Shown here: positions 27,627-36,408 of the stretch, one piece after another
How positions within the stretch are numbered: position 1 is the first letter of the stretch
Layout of the letters: each line of letters begins with the position of its first letter
Assembly (NCBI RefSeq): GCF_015594725.1
Contig: NZ_JADNRC010000010.1
Coordinates: 62,001 to 126,000, forward strand
Source of the DNA: Flavobacterium sp. ALJ2
Lineage (GTDB): Bacteria > Bacteroidota > Bacteroidia > Flavobacteriales > Flavobacteriaceae
Reading direction: 5' to 3'
DNA length: 64,000 bases
Position numbers and translations under genes: made by a program
The notes under the pieces: generated by a model
What the model saw: only the letters and a program-made list of their open reading frames with translations
The model's database searches: none
Told to the model about the DNA's origin: nothing

Positions 27627-28613
27627 ATGGAATATAGAAAATTAGGTAATACAGAACTCGAATTATCAGCAATTACATACGGTGCATTTGCCATAGGAGG
27701 CACAATGTGGGGAGGAAACGAAAAGAAAGATTCAATAGCATCAATACATGCCTCAATCGATAATGGCGTAACAACACTTGATACAGCCCCTTTTTATGGC
27801 TTTGGATTAAGCGAAGAAATGATTGGTGAAGCACTTAAATCTCAAAACCGATCAAAAGTACAAATCCTTTCTAAATTTGGATTAGTTTGGGATGGAAGTA
27901 ATCAAGGCAAAGGAGAATTCTTTTTTGAAGCCGAAGACAATGGTAAAAATATACCAGTATATAAATTCGCTTCTAAAGCTAATATCATCAAAGAAGTTGA
28001 AGAAAGCTTAAAGCGGCTACAAACCGATTATATCGATTTACTACAAATACACTGGCCAGATGCAACTACACCCATAAGTGAAACTATGGAAACTATGGAA
28101 TTATTAATCCAACAAGGAAAAATAAAAGCTGCCGGAGTCTGTAATTATAGTGAAACACAAATACAAGAAGCACAAAAAACAATACAATTAGCGTCCAATC
28201 AAGTATCATACAGCATGCTAAATCGCAGTATCGAATCCGATTTAGTTCCGCTTGCAATAGCACAAAAAATTGGTATAATTGCATACAGTCCAATGGAAAG
28301 AGGTTTACTAACTGGTAAATATTTTACTGATAGTAAATTAAAAGATAATGATCACCGTAATGGTTATTTTAGTCAATTCGATCTTCCTAAAGTAAAGACA
28401 TTAGTCGAAGAACTAAGTTCACTAGCCAATACAAAAAATGCAACACTAGCCCAATTAGTCTTGCGTTGGACAACTTTACAAAAAGGAATTACAATAGTGT
28501 TAGCAGGGGCCCGAAATGCAGAACAAGCAATTTCTAATGCAAAAGCAATGGATTTTGATTTATCAGCATCCGAACTTGATTTCATTAACCAAGCAATATT
28601 AAAAACAAAATAA
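27627..28613 (+). CDS. Aldo/keto reductase
   Basis: NADPH-dependent (beta/alpha)8 oxidoreductase, 328 residues. Catalytic tetrad candidates: Asp52 and Tyr57 (TLDTAPFYGFG), Lys83 (ILSKFG) and His in LLQIHWPDA (about 142). IIAYSPMERGLLTGK and the C-terminal IVLAGARNAEQA (phosphate-binding of NADPH) fit the family of L-glyceraldehyde-3-phosphate reductase/YdjG-like enzymes. It faces the AraC regulator and is followed by three further redox genes, so a detoxification or quinone/aldehyde response is plausible. Confidence 0.92.
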   Translation: MEYRKLGNTELELSAITYGAFAIGGTMWGGNEKKDSIASIHASIDNGVTTLDTAPFYGFGLSEEMIGEALKSQNRSKVQILSKFGLVWDGSNQGKGEFFFEAEDNGKNIPVYKFASKANIIKEVEESLKRLQTDYIDLLQIHWPDATTPISETMETMELLIQQGKIKAAGVCNYSETQIQEAQKTIQLASNQVSYSMLNRSIESDLVPLAIAQKIGIIAYSPMERGLLTGKYFTDSKLKDNDHRNGYFSQFDLPKVKTLVEELSSLANTKNATLAQLVLRWTTLQKGITIVLAGARNAEQAISNAKAMDFDLSASELDFINQAILKTK

Positions 28614-28626
28614 GAATCTTTAGGGT

Positions 28627-28697
28627 GTGACCCGCTAAAAAAAGCGGGTCGGGTCATTCGCTAAATCTTTTATTTTTTTAAAGAAAAAAAATAAAAG
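28627..28697. repeat. Double-hairpin intergenic element
   Basis: GACCCGCT/AGCGGGTC (28629-28636, 28643-28650) with an A6 loop, followed by a second AT-only hairpin (CTTTTATTTTTTTA / GAAAAAAAATAAAAG type, 28667-28696). The first hairpin has no immediate T run. It may terminate the reductase transcript or be a dispersed intergenic repeat. Confidence 0.5.
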
Positions 28698-28750
28698 GAT
28701 ACCGCTACTCCCCCTCACACAAAAGAGTTACTAATACATTAGAATATAAA

Positions 28751-29365
28751 ATGATGAAAAAAATATTTATAATAAACGGTGGGCAAAAATTTGCTCACTC
28801 AGGAGGAAAATTTAATCAAACCATTCAAGACTGGACAACAGATTTTTTGTCTCAAAACAGTAAATACGAAATAAAAACAACCAATATAAACGACAAAATT
28901 AACCTACAGGAAGAAACAGATAAATTTGTCTGGGCAGACTTAATTATCTACCATACACCAATTTGGTGGTTTCAGTTACCAAATGGTTTCAAAAAATACA
29001 TCGATGATGTTTTTACTGCGGGACATAACAACGGAATTTACAAAAATGACGGAAGAAGCCGTGTAAATCCAGATATCAATTACGGAACTGGCGGGCTTTT
29101 ACACGGACGTAAATATATGCTTACTACAAGTTGGAATGCACCTAAGACAGCATTCACACTACCAGGAGAGTTTTTCGAACAAACCTCTGTTGATGATGGA
29201 GTACTATTTGGTTTTCATAAAATGAATAAATTTACAGGAATGGAAAAATTAGACAGTTTTCATTTTCACGATGTTGAGAAAGGAGCAACTCCAGAAAATA
29301 TTGCTATCTTTAAACAGGAATATACTACACATTTAGAACAACTTTTTAAAACTATATTAGCATGA
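28751..29365 (+). CDS. MdaB-like NAD(P)H quinone oxidoreductase
   Basis: Flavodoxin-fold flavoprotein, 204 residues, predicted to reduce quinones by two electrons. FIINGGQKFAHSGGKFNQT starts the FMN loop. The characteristic HTPIWWFQLPNGFKKYIDDV (about residues 70-89) and LTTSWNAPKTAF match the MdaB/KefF (Flavodoxin_2) family. Its stop overlaps the next gene, a YgiN-like monooxygenase, by 4 nt; mdaB-ygiN is a known functional pairing in which the two work in a quinone redox cycle. The second Met, one codon in, is an equal start candidate. Confidence 0.9.
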   Translation: MMKKIFIINGGQKFAHSGGKFNQTIQDWTTDFLSQNSKYEIKTTNINDKINLQEETDKFVWADLIIYHTPIWWFQLPNGFKKYIDDVFTAGHNNGIYKNDGRSRVNPDINYGTGGLLHGRKYMLTTSWNAPKTAFTLPGEFFEQTSVDDGVLFGFHKMNKFTGMEKLDSFHFHDVEKGATPENIAIFKQEYTTHLEQLFKTILA

Positions 29366-29640
29366 TTTCAATTACAGCGATTATTAAAAGCAAAAAAGAA
29401 AACATTGAACAAGTAAAAACCATGATTGAAAATCTGGTGAATCAAACCAGAAAGGAAACTGCTTGTGTTCGTTATGATTTACACGCTACCGAAAATGTTT
29501 TTATCATTTGGGAAGAATGGAAAAGTCAGACTGGACTTGACATACACAACAATCAGTCGTATTTACAAGATTTTATTACTAACAGCGAAACATTACTAGC
29601 ATCACCAATTCAAGTTTATAAAACAATACAATTATTATAA
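29362..29640 (+). CDS. YgiN-like antibiotic biosynthesis monooxygenase domain protein
   Basis: 92-residue dimeric alpha-beta barrel of the ABM superfamily. ITAIIKSKKENIEQVKTMIE opens it, then TRKETACVRYDLH, FIIWEEWKSQTGLDIH and a C-terminal strand, all family-typical. It overlaps the MdaB-like gene by 4 nt, implying translational coupling. Known relatives oxidise quinols to quinones or degrade electrophiles; the role here is inferred from pairing. Confidence 0.88.
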   Translation: MISITAIIKSKKENIEQVKTMIENLVNQTRKETACVRYDLHATENVFIIWEEWKSQTGLDIHNNQSYLQDFITNSETLLASPIQVYKTIQLL

Positions 29641-29647
29641 AATAAAA

Positions 29648-30628
29648 ATGAAAGCACTCTATATAAATACTTACGAATCAGATTTTGTAAGCACTCAAAT
29701 TGAAAAACCTACTCCAAAAACAGGAGAAGTTTTAATTAAAATACACGCAAGTGGAGTTAATCCAATAGATAATAAAATTAGAACTGGTAAAGCACCTTAT
29801 GCTACACCTATATTACCTGCAATTTTAGGAACTGATCTTGCAGGAGTTATTGAAGAAGTCGGCACAGATGTTAGCGATTTCATCATTGGAGATGAAGTTT
29901 ATGGACTTGCCGGAGGCGTTTTAGGGCTTCAAGGAACATTAGCAGAATACATCGCTGTAGACGCTAATTTATTAGCAAAAAAACCTACAAATCTAACAAT
30001 GAGAGAAGCGGCAGCCGTTCCCTTGGTCTTACTCACAGCTTGGGAAGGTTTAGTAGATAGAGTAACTATAAAAAAAGGAGACAAAGTTCTAGTTCATGGA
30101 GGTGCTGGTGGTGTAGGTCATATGGCAATTCAGCTTGCTAAAATCTTTGGTGCCGATGTATACACAACCGTTTCTTTAAAAAAATCAGCTATTGCCAAAT
30201 CATTAGGAGCAACTCCTATTGATTACAAATCTGTTGAAGTTGAAAATTATGTTAATCAACATACACAAGGAATCGGTTTTGATATTATTTATGACACTGT
30301 AGGCGGGCAATCTTTAGATGATTCATTTAAAGCAATTCGTCATTATGGTCACATAAGTAGCTGTGCTGCTTTTGGAACACATAATTTAGCTACAGGATCC
30401 CTTCGATCATCTAACTTACATGGAGTATTTGTTCTACATCCAATGTTAAGCGGAGAAGGAAGAAAACATCATGGAGATATTCTTAAACAGGCTGCAAAAC
30501 TAATTGAAGAAGGAAAATTAAAACCAATTTTAGATTCTAGAAAATTCACATTAGACAATGCCATAGAAGCGCATAAAGCAGTAAGTGATGGTTCTGCTAT
30601 TGGAAAAATTGTAGTAGATATTCTTTAG
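29648..30628 (+). CDS. NADPH:quinone reductase-like medium-chain dehydrogenase
   Basis: MDR superfamily oxidoreductase, 326 residues. GroES-like N-terminus (KIHASGVNPIDNKIRTG), then GTDLAGVIEEVG, and a Rossmann NADPH site KVLVHGGAGGVGHMAIQLAK at about residues 145-164. The catalytic zinc ligands of alcohol dehydrogenases are missing, which fits the zeta-crystallin/quinone oxidoreductase group. It is 7 nt after the YgiN-like gene and ends at a strong terminator, completing a four-gene reductive unit with the aldo/keto reductase, MdaB and YgiN homologues. Confidence 0.9.
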   Translation: MKALYINTYESDFVSTQIEKPTPKTGEVLIKIHASGVNPIDNKIRTGKAPYATPILPAILGTDLAGVIEEVGTDVSDFIIGDEVYGLAGGVLGLQGTLAEYIAVDANLLAKKPTNLTMREAAAVPLVLLTAWEGLVDRVTIKKGDKVLVHGGAGGVGHMAIQLAKIFGADVYTTVSLKKSAIAKSLGATPIDYKSVEVENYVNQHTQGIGFDIIYDTVGGQSLDDSFKAIRHYGHISSCAAFGTHNLATGSLRSSNLHGVFVLHPMLSGEGRKHHGDILKQAAKLIEEGKLKPILDSRKFTLDNAIEAHKAVSDGSAIGKIVVDIL

Positions 30629-30682
30629 ATTTTTAAACTAATAAATTTTCCGACCTACAAATATTCTTTGTAAAATAAATAA

Positions 30683-30727
30683 AAAAGGCTTTAGCTAAAT
30701 CTATTATCGATTTGGCTATAGCCTTTT
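30683..30727 (+). terminator. Terminator after the quinone reductase gene
   Basis: 19-bp stem with one mismatch and one wobble between AAAAGGCTTTAGC... and ...GCTATAGCCTTTT, 7-nt loop. Flanked by A and T runs, so it is usable by the convergent methyltransferase gene as well. Confidence 0.8.
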
Positions 30728-30771
30728 AAATATCCTATCTCAAACCAACATCTTATCAATATTTAAAAAAA

Positions 30772-31479
30772 TTACTTTATCCCACCAAAAGCACCAAAAC
30801 ACATGTTTTTATGTAAAATTTCGACACTGGTAAAACCTATTTTTTTCATCAAATCCAATTGGTAATTCATAGATCGTGGCGAATCTTCTTTGGCGACATA
30901 ATCCAATACATTTTTACGGTATTCCTTACCTCCTAGCCCTTCTAAATAATCGCCATATCGTTCCCAAGTATATTCATTTAATAATTCCGTATCTTGAGTA
31001 ATCAAATCCGAAATCATAAAACAGCCACCAGGTTTTAATAATCTATATATCTTAGTAAAAGTTGTCTCCCAATCGGCATCATCTCGTAAATGATGCAAAA
31101 CTGCTCCAGCTAAAACAATATCATAATGATTCTCTAGCAATTCTACATCACGAATATCACCTTGCTTTACTTCTACCCTATTATTGGTTGCTTCCGAAAC
31201 CCTCTCTAATGCTTTATCCAACATTGGTTTACTTAAATCAACCAAAGTGCAATTTAAATTCGGAACTTTTGTAAGCATCATCAACGTATAATTACCCGCA
31301 CCACAACCGATATCTAATACATTTTTTGCATTAGGCACAATCCTCTTTGAAGCTTCTGTGATAAGTTCTAACGAAATTTTCGCATCAATAGTAGACAATT
31401 GCCCTGTATCTAAATTTGAAAATCGTTCGACATCATTATCAAAACGTTCCCTTATTTCTGCAATAGTTGATTTTTTCAT
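30772..31479 (-). CDS. Class I SAM-dependent methyltransferase
   Basis: Cytoplasmic methyltransferase, 235 residues. Motif I NVLDIGCGAGNYTLMML is at about residues 53-70, motif II LVDLSKPML, motif IV YDIVLAGAVLHHL, and LLKPGGCFMISDL after it. The fold is the Methyltransf_11/25 type (UbiE/tellurite-like group). Substrate cannot be told. It stands alone; the 450-nt region upstream holds a repeat rather than genes. Confidence 0.88.
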   Translation of the reverse strand: MKKSTIAEIRERFDNDVERFSNLDTGQLSTIDAKISLELITEASKRIVPNAKNVLDIGCGAGNYTLMMLTKVPNLNCTLVDLSKPMLDKALERVSEATNNRVEVKQGDIRDVELLENHYDIVLAGAVLHHLRDDADWETTFTKIYRLLKPGGCFMISDLITQDTELLNEYTWERYGDYLEGLGGKEYRKNVLDYVAKEDSPRSMNYQLDLMKKIGFTSVEILHKNMCFGAFGGIK

Positions 31480-31929
31480 AGTTTTTTGTTTTAGGTTTTC
31501 ACACAGATTTGGTAGATTAAGCCGATAATCATAAATATTAAAATCTTTTTATCCCGATAGCTATCAAGTGTAGCTAAAAAAATAACCCGCTCAATCTGCC
31601 AAATCTGCTTGAAACATTTTTTTTCAAAAGTATTCTTTTGATATATCACTCAAAAATACTTGTTTCATAATTCATCAATGCACACCAAATTTATAAAACT
31701 ACGTTATCTAAACTTTTTTTTGGCTCAAGCCCATGAATTAAACGCTATTAAATTAACCCAAAAACATTACTTTACTTGAACTTAAATTCATGAAACCCTA
31801 CTATTATAATACGAAACACAAGCCTGTTTATTTATCAAAAACAAAAAACCGAAGAGAGAAAACATTATGCTTATAGCTAACTTTTAAATACCTTAGCAAA
31901 AAATAATCATTACCCATAAAACTATCAAA
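31480..31929. repeat. Intergenic region with large imperfect hairpin
   Basis: No gene. A 15-nt inverted repeat CAGATTTGGTAGATT (31504-31518) and AATCTGCCAAATCTG (31593-31607) with one wobble frames a 74-nt loop. Related 'ACAGATT' wording recurs near 41.27 kb, which suggests a dispersed intergenic repeat family. The remainder is AT-rich and should hold the promoter for the DUF2130 gene. Confidence 0.5.
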
Positions 31930-33198
31930 ATGGCTGAGCAATCTTCAATTCAGTGTCCAAATTGCGGAACAATAATCGATGTAAATGATATCCTAAAACA
32001 TCAGTTAGAAGATAGCATACGTAAAGAATTTCAGCAAAAGGCTACTGCTCAGACAAAAGAGTTAGAGCTTAAGAATGAACAATTTGAAAAAGCCAAATCT
32101 GAATTTGAAGCCAAAAAGAAACAAGAAAACGAACTTTTCACAGAACGCTTGGACCGAGAGAAAAAGATAGCTGAAAAGGAAATTACTGAAAAACTTAAAA
32201 CAAAACTCGACGAAGAAAATAAAGACCGTTTACTTTCGATGGAAAAAGAACTTTCGGAGAAATCTGAAAAGTTGCGGGAATTAAATAAAATGGAAGGTGA
32301 AATTGCTAAACTCCAACGTGAAAAACTGGAAATGAAGGAAGCAATTGAAGCCGAATCACAAAAACAGCTCAATGCCGCTTTAGTTCTTGAACGTGATAAA
32401 ATTCGAAAACAAGAGGAAGAAAAAAATGAGCTAAAGATAAAAGAATACCAAAAACAATCCGACGACCAAAAGAAACTTATCGAAGAAATGAAACGCAAGC
32501 AGGAACAAGGTTCTATGCAATTGCAAGGTGAAGTAATGGAATTGGCTATTGAAGAATGGCTTGCTTCTAATTTTCCGTTAGATAGTATCGATGAAGTTAA
32601 AAAAGGTGCTAATGGAGCCGATTGCTTACAGATTGTAAACACCCGCGAATTACAAAATTGCGGATCTATTTATTACGAAAGCAAACGTACCAAGGCTTTC
32701 CAACCTGCTTGGATTGAAAAATTTAAAAATGATATTCGTGATAAAAAAGCCAACATCGGAGTGCTTGTTACCGAAGTTATGCCTGCTGGAATGGATCGTA
32801 TGGGAATGCGTGATGGAATCTGGATATGTACTTACGAAGAATTTAAAGGATTAAGTGCCGTTTTACGCCAATCATTAATACAAGTAAGTCAAGCAGTACA
32901 GGCACAAGAAAACAAAGGTGATAAAATGGCTATGTTATACGATTTCTTAACCAGTAACGAATTCCGTTTACAGATTGAAGGTATCGTAGAAGGTTTTACA
33001 CAAATGCAAAGCGACTTAGATTCCGAAAAAAGAGCCATGCAGCGTATCTGGAAACAACGCGAAAAACAAATAGAGAAAGTAGTCAATAATACCTTAGGAA
33101 TGTACGGATCTATACGCGGTATAGCGGGAAATGCAGTTCAAACCGTAAGAGCTTTAGAACTCGATTTTATTGATGACCAAACAGAGGAATTAGAGTGA
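31930..33198 (+). CDS. DUF2130 coiled-coil protein
   Basis: 422-residue cytoplasmic protein. An N-terminal zinc-ribbon-like CPNCGTIID (residues 10-18) leads into a long charged coiled coil (about residues 30-205, dense in Glu/Lys/Gln). The DUF2130 core (about 210-400) includes LAIEEWLASNFPLDSI and YYESKRTKAFQPAWIEKFK, resembling a PD-(D/E)xK-type nuclease fold with the Glu-x-Lys pair. Family members are of unknown function and superficially like RmuC. No linked genes. Confidence 0.85.
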   Translation: MAEQSSIQCPNCGTIIDVNDILKHQLEDSIRKEFQQKATAQTKELELKNEQFEKAKSEFEAKKKQENELFTERLDREKKIAEKEITEKLKTKLDEENKDRLLSMEKELSEKSEKLRELNKMEGEIAKLQREKLEMKEAIEAESQKQLNAALVLERDKIRKQEEEKNELKIKEYQKQSDDQKKLIEEMKRKQEQGSMQLQGEVMELAIEEWLASNFPLDSIDEVKKGANGADCLQIVNTRELQNCGSIYYESKRTKAFQPAWIEKFKNDIRDKKANIGVLVTEVMPAGMDRMGMRDGIWICTYEEFKGLSAVLRQSLIQVSQAVQAQENKGDKMAMLYDFLTSNEFRLQIEGIVEGFTQMQSDLDSEKRAMQRIWKQREKQIEKVVNNTLGMYGSIRGIAGNAVQTVRALELDFIDDQTEELE

Positions 33199-33251
33199 AA
33201 TTAAGATGCTGAGTAACTAAGTAGCTAAGGCGCTAAGGTTAATGTAAAGCA

Positions 33252-33504
33252 CTTTGACTCCGCTCAGGAGGACAAAATAACGTCAATAAAATAATTTGCC
33301 AAGTTGAACTAAATCAAAGCCAGATTAACTAAATCTAAAAATCCTTCGACTCCGCTCAGGAGGACAAGATAACGTCAATAAAATAATTTGCCAAGTTGAG
33401 CTAAATCAAAGCCAAATTAGCTAAATCTAAAAATGCTTCGACTCCGCTCAGGAAGACAAGATAGTGTCAATGAACTATTTCGTCAGGCTGAGCGAAGTCG
33501 AAGC
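33252..33504. repeat. 92-bp tandem repeat, about 2.7 copies
   Basis: Copies begin at 33252, 33344 and 33436, each with CTTNGACTCCGCTCAGGA; the first two share nearly identical 92-nt units. The third is cut short and ends in the inverted half TCAGGCTGAGCGAAGTCGAAGC, forming a long hairpin with its own start (33435-33452 against 33485-33504). The same core occurs near 38.7 kb. A dispersed flavobacterial intergenic element is likely. Confidence 0.8.
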
Positions 33505-33524
33505 TTGATTAATTAAAATAATAA

Positions 33525-34322
33525 CTAGTCAACCTTCTTAAAAACCAAAAGTAATCCTGATGGGTTTGACAAGGACAATCTGTTATTTGCAACTGTATAA
33601 GTTGTTGTACTCTGAAGCGCTTTTAAAAACTCGTCTTCTTTATTGTTGCCAGCATTACAAGCCATTTCCGTTGAAACTACATTTGTAAAGCGTAATACAT
33701 CTTTCTCATAAAAGATACCTCCGTTAACTTGATTGCAACCTCCAAATCCCGAAAATCTATTCTCGGCACTATAAATTTCAATTCTTGGTAATTCACGTTG
33801 AAAATCAGTTATAGCAACTTTTTTTCCGTTTAATTGCTCCAAAACCCAAATATCATGTAAGCGATAATCGGTGATGTATCTTCCACAACCTTCGATCTTT
33901 TTTACGCTTGCATCACTATTATTGGTAATTTCGATTTTAACATTATAAGGCGATTTATCTCCAGACATAGTATCTGTACAATCCATTTGTTGGATAGTAA
34001 TACTCATACTACCTGTTTTAGTATTAAAACGATATAACTTAACATTGGCATCCATAGCTCTTATTGGGTCAACGTAAGGAGAATTAATCTCTTCTAATCC
34101 TTCTATCAGCGATGTAAATCTGATTGTTTCTTTTCCTATCTTCAAACCCCAAAAAGGTTCGTTTCCTGTGGCTTTAAAAAACGTAGAGCCATCATATTCG
34201 TCTGCATTATTTGTATTCATAGATGCGGGATTATCTTCCTTTGGTTGTGTTAAAGGTTTTACTGCCGTTTTACAGCTGAATGACAAAATTGCGACGGAGA
34301 CTAATAAAAATAGTTTTTTCAT
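33525..34322 (-). CDS. META/COG3650-type lipoprotein
   Basis: Envelope lipoprotein of 265 residues, signal KKLFLLVSVAILSFSC with lipobox Cys17. A middle region (about residues 48-160) with FKATGNEPFWGLKIG and IQQMDCTDTMSG matches the COG3650 predicted-membrane-protein type. The C-terminal META/HslJ-like domain (about 170-262) has RFSGFGGCNQVNGG and STEMACN. META proteins are associated with envelope stress; a relative with two META domains is at 21.3-22.3 kb. Single gene. Confidence 0.85.
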   Translation of the reverse strand: MKKLFLLVSVAILSFSCKTAVKPLTQPKEDNPASMNTNNADEYDGSTFFKATGNEPFWGLKIGKETIRFTSLIEGLEEINSPYVDPIRAMDANVKLYRFNTKTGSMSITIQQMDCTDTMSGDKSPYNVKIEITNNSDASVKKIEGCGRYITDYRLHDIWVLEQLNGKKVAITDFQRELPRIEIYSAENRFSGFGGCNQVNGGIFYEKDVLRFTNVVSTEMACNAGNNKEDEFLKALQSTTTYTVANNRLSLSNPSGLLLVFKKVD

Positions 34323-34540
34323 GTGTGGGATTTTAAAATTAACACCTTAACTTTTAAGACGTTAACCTCTTTAATAAATAAAATAATTTTTAGCTAATTT
34401 ACAATAAAAAAATAAACACAACAATCTGCAATAATTATCACTAACTCATTTGTATTCTCTCTAATTAGGACTTCTATTGACTTTTAGATTATTTATATCT
34501 CTTAAATTATGTATCTTTGATTGTATATATCTCCTTATAA

Positions 34541-35125
34541 ATGACAACACCTTTTCAGAAAGCAAGCGAATGGATTGATGCCGAAAATGCTCAAGATCCA
34601 AATCAAGAATCCTATAAAAACAATATGTATCCAAAAGAGTTATTATACTCTAACAGAATGTATAGTAAATTAATGGATTTTTATCCCGAAGCTTCTGAAG
34701 AAATACAAATTGCTTCCAAAGCACAACACATATGCAGATGGAAAGTTGCACGCGAATCTTATTCGATGGATCGCATAGGATATTTAAAATGGAGAGAAGA
34801 ATTAAAAAAATTCCATGCAAAAACAACAGCAGTAATTCTAGAAAAAGCAGGTTATAATGCTGAATTTATTGCTCGTGTTTCTTTTTTGATTGAAAAAAAA
34901 TTACTTAAAAAAGATACAGAAACCCAATTACTAGAAGATGTTATTTGTCTTGTCTTTCTAGAGTATTATCTTGATCCTTTTGTACATAAACACGATGAAG
35001 AAAAACTCAAAAATATCATCAAAAAAACTTGGACTAAAATGTCTGACAAAGGACATCAAGAAGCGCTAAAAATAAACTATAGCGCTGAAAATCTTGAATT
35101 AATAAAAGCTTCTTTAGGATTGTAG
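34541..35125 (+). CDS. DUF4202 domain protein
   Basis: 194-residue cytoplasmic all-helical protein that fits DUF4202 throughout: FQKASEWIDAENAQDPN at the start, PKELLYSNRMYSKLMDFYPE, AQHICRWKVARESYSMDRIG (about residues 65-84), EDVICLVFLEYYLDPF and IKKTWTKMSDKGHQEAL. The conserved His and Asp residues recall HD-type hydrolases, but function is unknown. Monocistronic. Confidence 0.88.
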   Translation: MTTPFQKASEWIDAENAQDPNQESYKNNMYPKELLYSNRMYSKLMDFYPEASEEIQIASKAQHICRWKVARESYSMDRIGYLKWREELKKFHAKTTAVILEKAGYNAEFIARVSFLIEKKLLKKDTETQLLEDVICLVFLEYYLDPFVHKHDEEKLKNIIKKTWTKMSDKGHQEALKINYSAENLELIKASLGL

Positions 35126-35296
35126 TTCATCATAAGTTCTATCTCTATTTTGCATTTTAAATCAATCGTATCTAAAAAAATAAAATAAAATTTATAAACT
35201 ACGACCTGAAAAAAATCTGAAAAAATTAAGAATTACGTATATTAGCATAATAACCTAGCAGATTATACGTAAAATTTAATTTAAAAATTAAGTAAA

Positions 35297-35986
35297 ATGG
35301 CAGATAGTATTCGTGTTGTTCTAGCAGATGACCATGTATTTGTAAGGGATGGGGTTAAATCATTATTAAAGAACGAACCTAATATTGAGGTTGTTGGCGA
35401 AGCAGCTGATGGCTTAGAAACGCTAGAAGTTGTTACTAATAAACAACCTGATCTACTTATAGTAGATATTCGAATGCCTCACTTAACTGGCATAGAGGTA
35501 GTAGAAAAACTTAGAAAACAAAACCAACTTGTTAAGATAATCATACTCACTATGTATGAATCTGAAGAATATGTATTAAAATCTATTAAAGCAGGTGCAG
35601 ATGGTTATTTATTAAAAGGTTCCAGTAAAGAAGAATTCTTAAAAGCACTACATACAGTTAATCAAGGCGGTAAATACTTTAGTGGAGATGTATCGGCGAT
35701 ATTAATCAAACAACTTCTTAATAATAACTTCAATGACACTTTAAGACAATCTTTAAACGATGAAGTCATAATCACTAAAAGAGAAAAAGAAATTCTTAGA
35801 TTACTACTATCTGGAAAAGGTAACAAAGAAATTGCAGAAACTCTTAATATTAGTAAAAGAACTGCCGAGGTTCATCGTTTTAATTTAATGAAAAAGCTTA
35901 AAGTGAAAAACTTAATGGAACTCTCTAATAAAGCTACCGAATATTCTTTGGTACAGATTAAAACAGATACTATTTCACAGTTCTAA
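35297..35986 (+). CDS. NarL/FixJ-type response regulator
   Basis: Two-domain transcription factor of 229 residues. Receiver domain (1-120) with acidic pair Asp11/Asp12, phospho-acceptor Asp57 in LLIVDIRMPH, Thr in ILTMYES and Lys in YLLKGSS. C-terminal LuxR-type HTH (about 160-220): TKREKEILRLLLSGKGNKEI then SKRTAEVHRFNLMKKL. No histidine kinase gene is adjacent, so the partner is elsewhere or lost. It is followed by 420 nt with a membrane-peptide-like stretch, then a porin. Confidence 0.92.
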   Translation: MADSIRVVLADDHVFVRDGVKSLLKNEPNIEVVGEAADGLETLEVVTNKQPDLLIVDIRMPHLTGIEVVEKLRKQNQLVKIIILTMYESEEYVLKSIKAGADGYLLKGSSKEEFLKALHTVNQGGKYFSGDVSAILIKQLLNNNFNDTLRQSLNDEVIITKREKEILRLLLSGKGNKEIAETLNISKRTAEVHRFNLMKKLKVKNLMELSNKATEYSLVQIKTDTISQF

Positions 35987-36408
35987 AAACACGTATTTAT
36001 ACTTATTATTAAAGTGCATAAATTAGTTTTTTACCTAAAACAATATTAAATATCTATCAAGATTAAAACTCTTTCTTTATCGTGCCTTAATTATTATTTT
36101 CTGTACAATAATTAACTTCTCTCCAATTTCCTTTTATTACTACAAACACATCATAACTAATTAAAATTATTACAGTTAAAAATAAAATTATATCTTTATT
36201 AATCACTTTTACCCTAGTTCTTCTATTTATTATTTTTGCAACCTACTTTATAAAAATGCATCTAACCATAATAAAATATTAAGTTAAGAGGTATCCTGTA
36301 AAATAATAAATAACAATATTTTATTATAGAATACTGATTTCATGACTTTTATCACAATAAAAGACTTTCTAGTCCTTTAAATTTGTACTACATAAAAATA
36401 ACTTTCTC
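35987..36408. other. Intergenic region with a stray hydrophobic reading frame
   Basis: No confirmed gene. Frame 36157-36282 encodes KNKIISLLITFTLVLLFIIF then TYFIK, a perfect membrane segment, but has no ATG, GTG or TTG start. It may be a remnant of a sensor protein's N-terminus or chance AT-rich sequence. Confidence 0.35.
36378..36385 (+). promoter_or_regulatory. Candidate -7 element of the porin gene
   Basis: TAAATTTG 24 nt before the ATG matches TAnnTTTG. No TTTG is found at the proper -33 distance, so the promoter may need an activator. Confidence 0.4.

Noticed and set aside
32049..32642. A 197-codon Ser/Phe-rich minus-strand frame
   Set aside because: Exact shadow of the DUF2130 coiled-coil coding sequence; composition is the antisense of Glu/Lys codons.
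33225..33504. CRISPR array
   Set aside because: The repeats are 92-bp units with no unique spacers of constant size.
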